From contig JABJHA010000008.1 of the NCBI GenBank assembly GCA_018662005.1, positions 112,291 to 176,290 on the forward strand: a stretch of DNA of 64,000 nt, written 5' to 3'. A program made the position numbers and the translations under genes. Source of the DNA: Rhodospirillaceae bacterium (GTDB lineage: Bacteria > Pseudomonadota > Alphaproteobacteria > Rhodospirillales > JABHCV01). Below are positions 63,624 through 64,000 of the stretch, piece after piece; position 1 is the stretch's first letter, and each line of letters opens with the position of its first letter. Under the pieces are notes generated by a model. That model searched no databases. It worked only from the letters and a program-made list of their open reading frames with translations, and was not told the DNA's origin.

Positions 63624-64000
63624 TTGGAAGCATCAACACCTGCTATCGATGTTCATGACATTCATAAAAGCTTCGGCAATGTCGAAGTTCTTAAAGGCGT
63701 CTCCATGACCGCCCACAAGGGTGACGTGATCTCGATGATGGGTTCATCCGGATCAGGCAAAAGCACCTTCCTGCGCTGCCTGAATTTGCTGGAAATTCCA
63801 AACGCCGGCACCGTCACCGTAAACGGCGAAGTGATTGCCATGACCAAAACCAAGAGCGGCCAACCCGAACCCGCCGACCAGAAACAAGTGGCGCGGATCA
63901 GAACCAAGCTGGGCATGGTTTTCCAAAACTTCAATCTGTGGTCCCACATGACGGTACTGGAAAACGTCATCGAAGCGCCGGTTCACGTCCTGAAAGTGCC
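63624..64000 (+). CDS. Polar amino acid ABC transporter ATP-binding protein (3' end outside the window)
   Basis: A frame from a TTG at 63624, with AGGGAG eight bases upstream, stays open to the window end (125 residues visible). It encodes IDVHDIHKSFGNVEVLKGVSM, Walker A GSSGSGKST, RCLNLLEIPNAG and the Q-loop VFQNFNLWSHMTVLENVIEAPV. The insert TKTKSGQPEPADQKQV before the Q-loop is typical of the HisP/OccP group (histidine, Lys/Arg/Orn, octopine). No ATG lies early enough to include the first strand, so TTG is the likely start. Divergent from acuR. Confidence 0.88.
   Translation, partial: MEASTPAIDVHDIHKSFGNVEVLKGVSMTAHKGDVISMMGSSGSGKSTFLRCLNLLEIPNAGTVTVNGEVIAMTKTKSGQPEPADQKQVARIRTKLGMVFQNFNLWSHMTVLENVIEAPVHVLKV

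Overview
The window is a 64 kb piece of a chromosome from an alphaproteobacterium, probably a Rhodospirillales-type, possibly marine lineage. The evidence is the gene order (obgE-proB-proA-nadD-rsfS-rlmH and gpmI-envC-ctpA-polysaccharide deacetylase-rppH), a petP/petR-like regulator pair beside ilvE, an AcuR/AcuI/Ccr cluster, and protein sequences of alphaproteobacterial type. Genes are dense, most intergenic gaps are short, and 4-bp start/stop overlaps are common. I see no CRISPR array, rRNA, transposase or integrase gene.

Region by region. 1-2.6 kb: the end of a CsaA-like tRNA-binding protein, then an A+T-rich restriction-modification pair. 2.7-7.8 kb: EnvZ-like kinase, OmpR-like regulator and MarR regulator, with ilvE divergent, then a LOG-family protein and a HAD phosphatase. 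7.7-12.8 kb: moaE-moaD-moeA-mobB (molybdenum cofactor), pgsA and uvrC. 12.8-13.3 kb: an unusual A+T-rich intergenic region with a long hairpin, a consensus DnaA box and clustered GANTC sites. 13.3-28.2 kb: a long leftward run holding folB with a pteridine-reductase-like gene, a cation antiporter, rppH, cell-envelope genes (polysaccharide deacetylase, ctpA, envC), gpmI, an aldehyde ferredoxin oxidoreductase-like gene, rlmH, rsfS, nadD, proA, proB and obgE. 28.2-29.3 kb: a 38-bp tandem repeat, a strong terminator, rpmA and rplU.

29.4-46.7 kb is a coherent pyrimidine and nucleobase catabolism locus. A leftward operon encodes a ureidopropionase/carbamoylase, a dihydropyrimidinase and an NMT1-type ABC transporter. 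A RutR-type regulator is divergent to it. A rightward operon has a BMP-type nucleoside ABC transporter, a cytosine-deaminase-like enzyme, upp and a small DMT transporter. preT and preA encode the first reductive step. A near-consensus RutR box (15 of 16 positions) lies at the head of each of the three transcription units, so the reductive pathway and both transporters look like one regulon.

46.7-55.7 kb: a diguanylate cyclase, a HAD phosphatase, frdABCD with an FNR-type box upstream, a periplasmic binding protein paired with a PAS histidine kinase, and a basic protein with a C-terminal membrane anchor. 55.8-59.7 kb looks like a small island: it runs from the 3' end of a tRNA-Met gene to a 16/17-bp copy of that end, and holds a Na+/H+ antiporter, a superfamily 2 helicase and a degenerate repeat family, without an integrase. 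59.8-64 kb: a lipoprotein, acuI, a ccr-like gene and acuR (acrylate/acryloyl-CoA metabolism), and the start of a polar amino acid ABC transporter ATPase.
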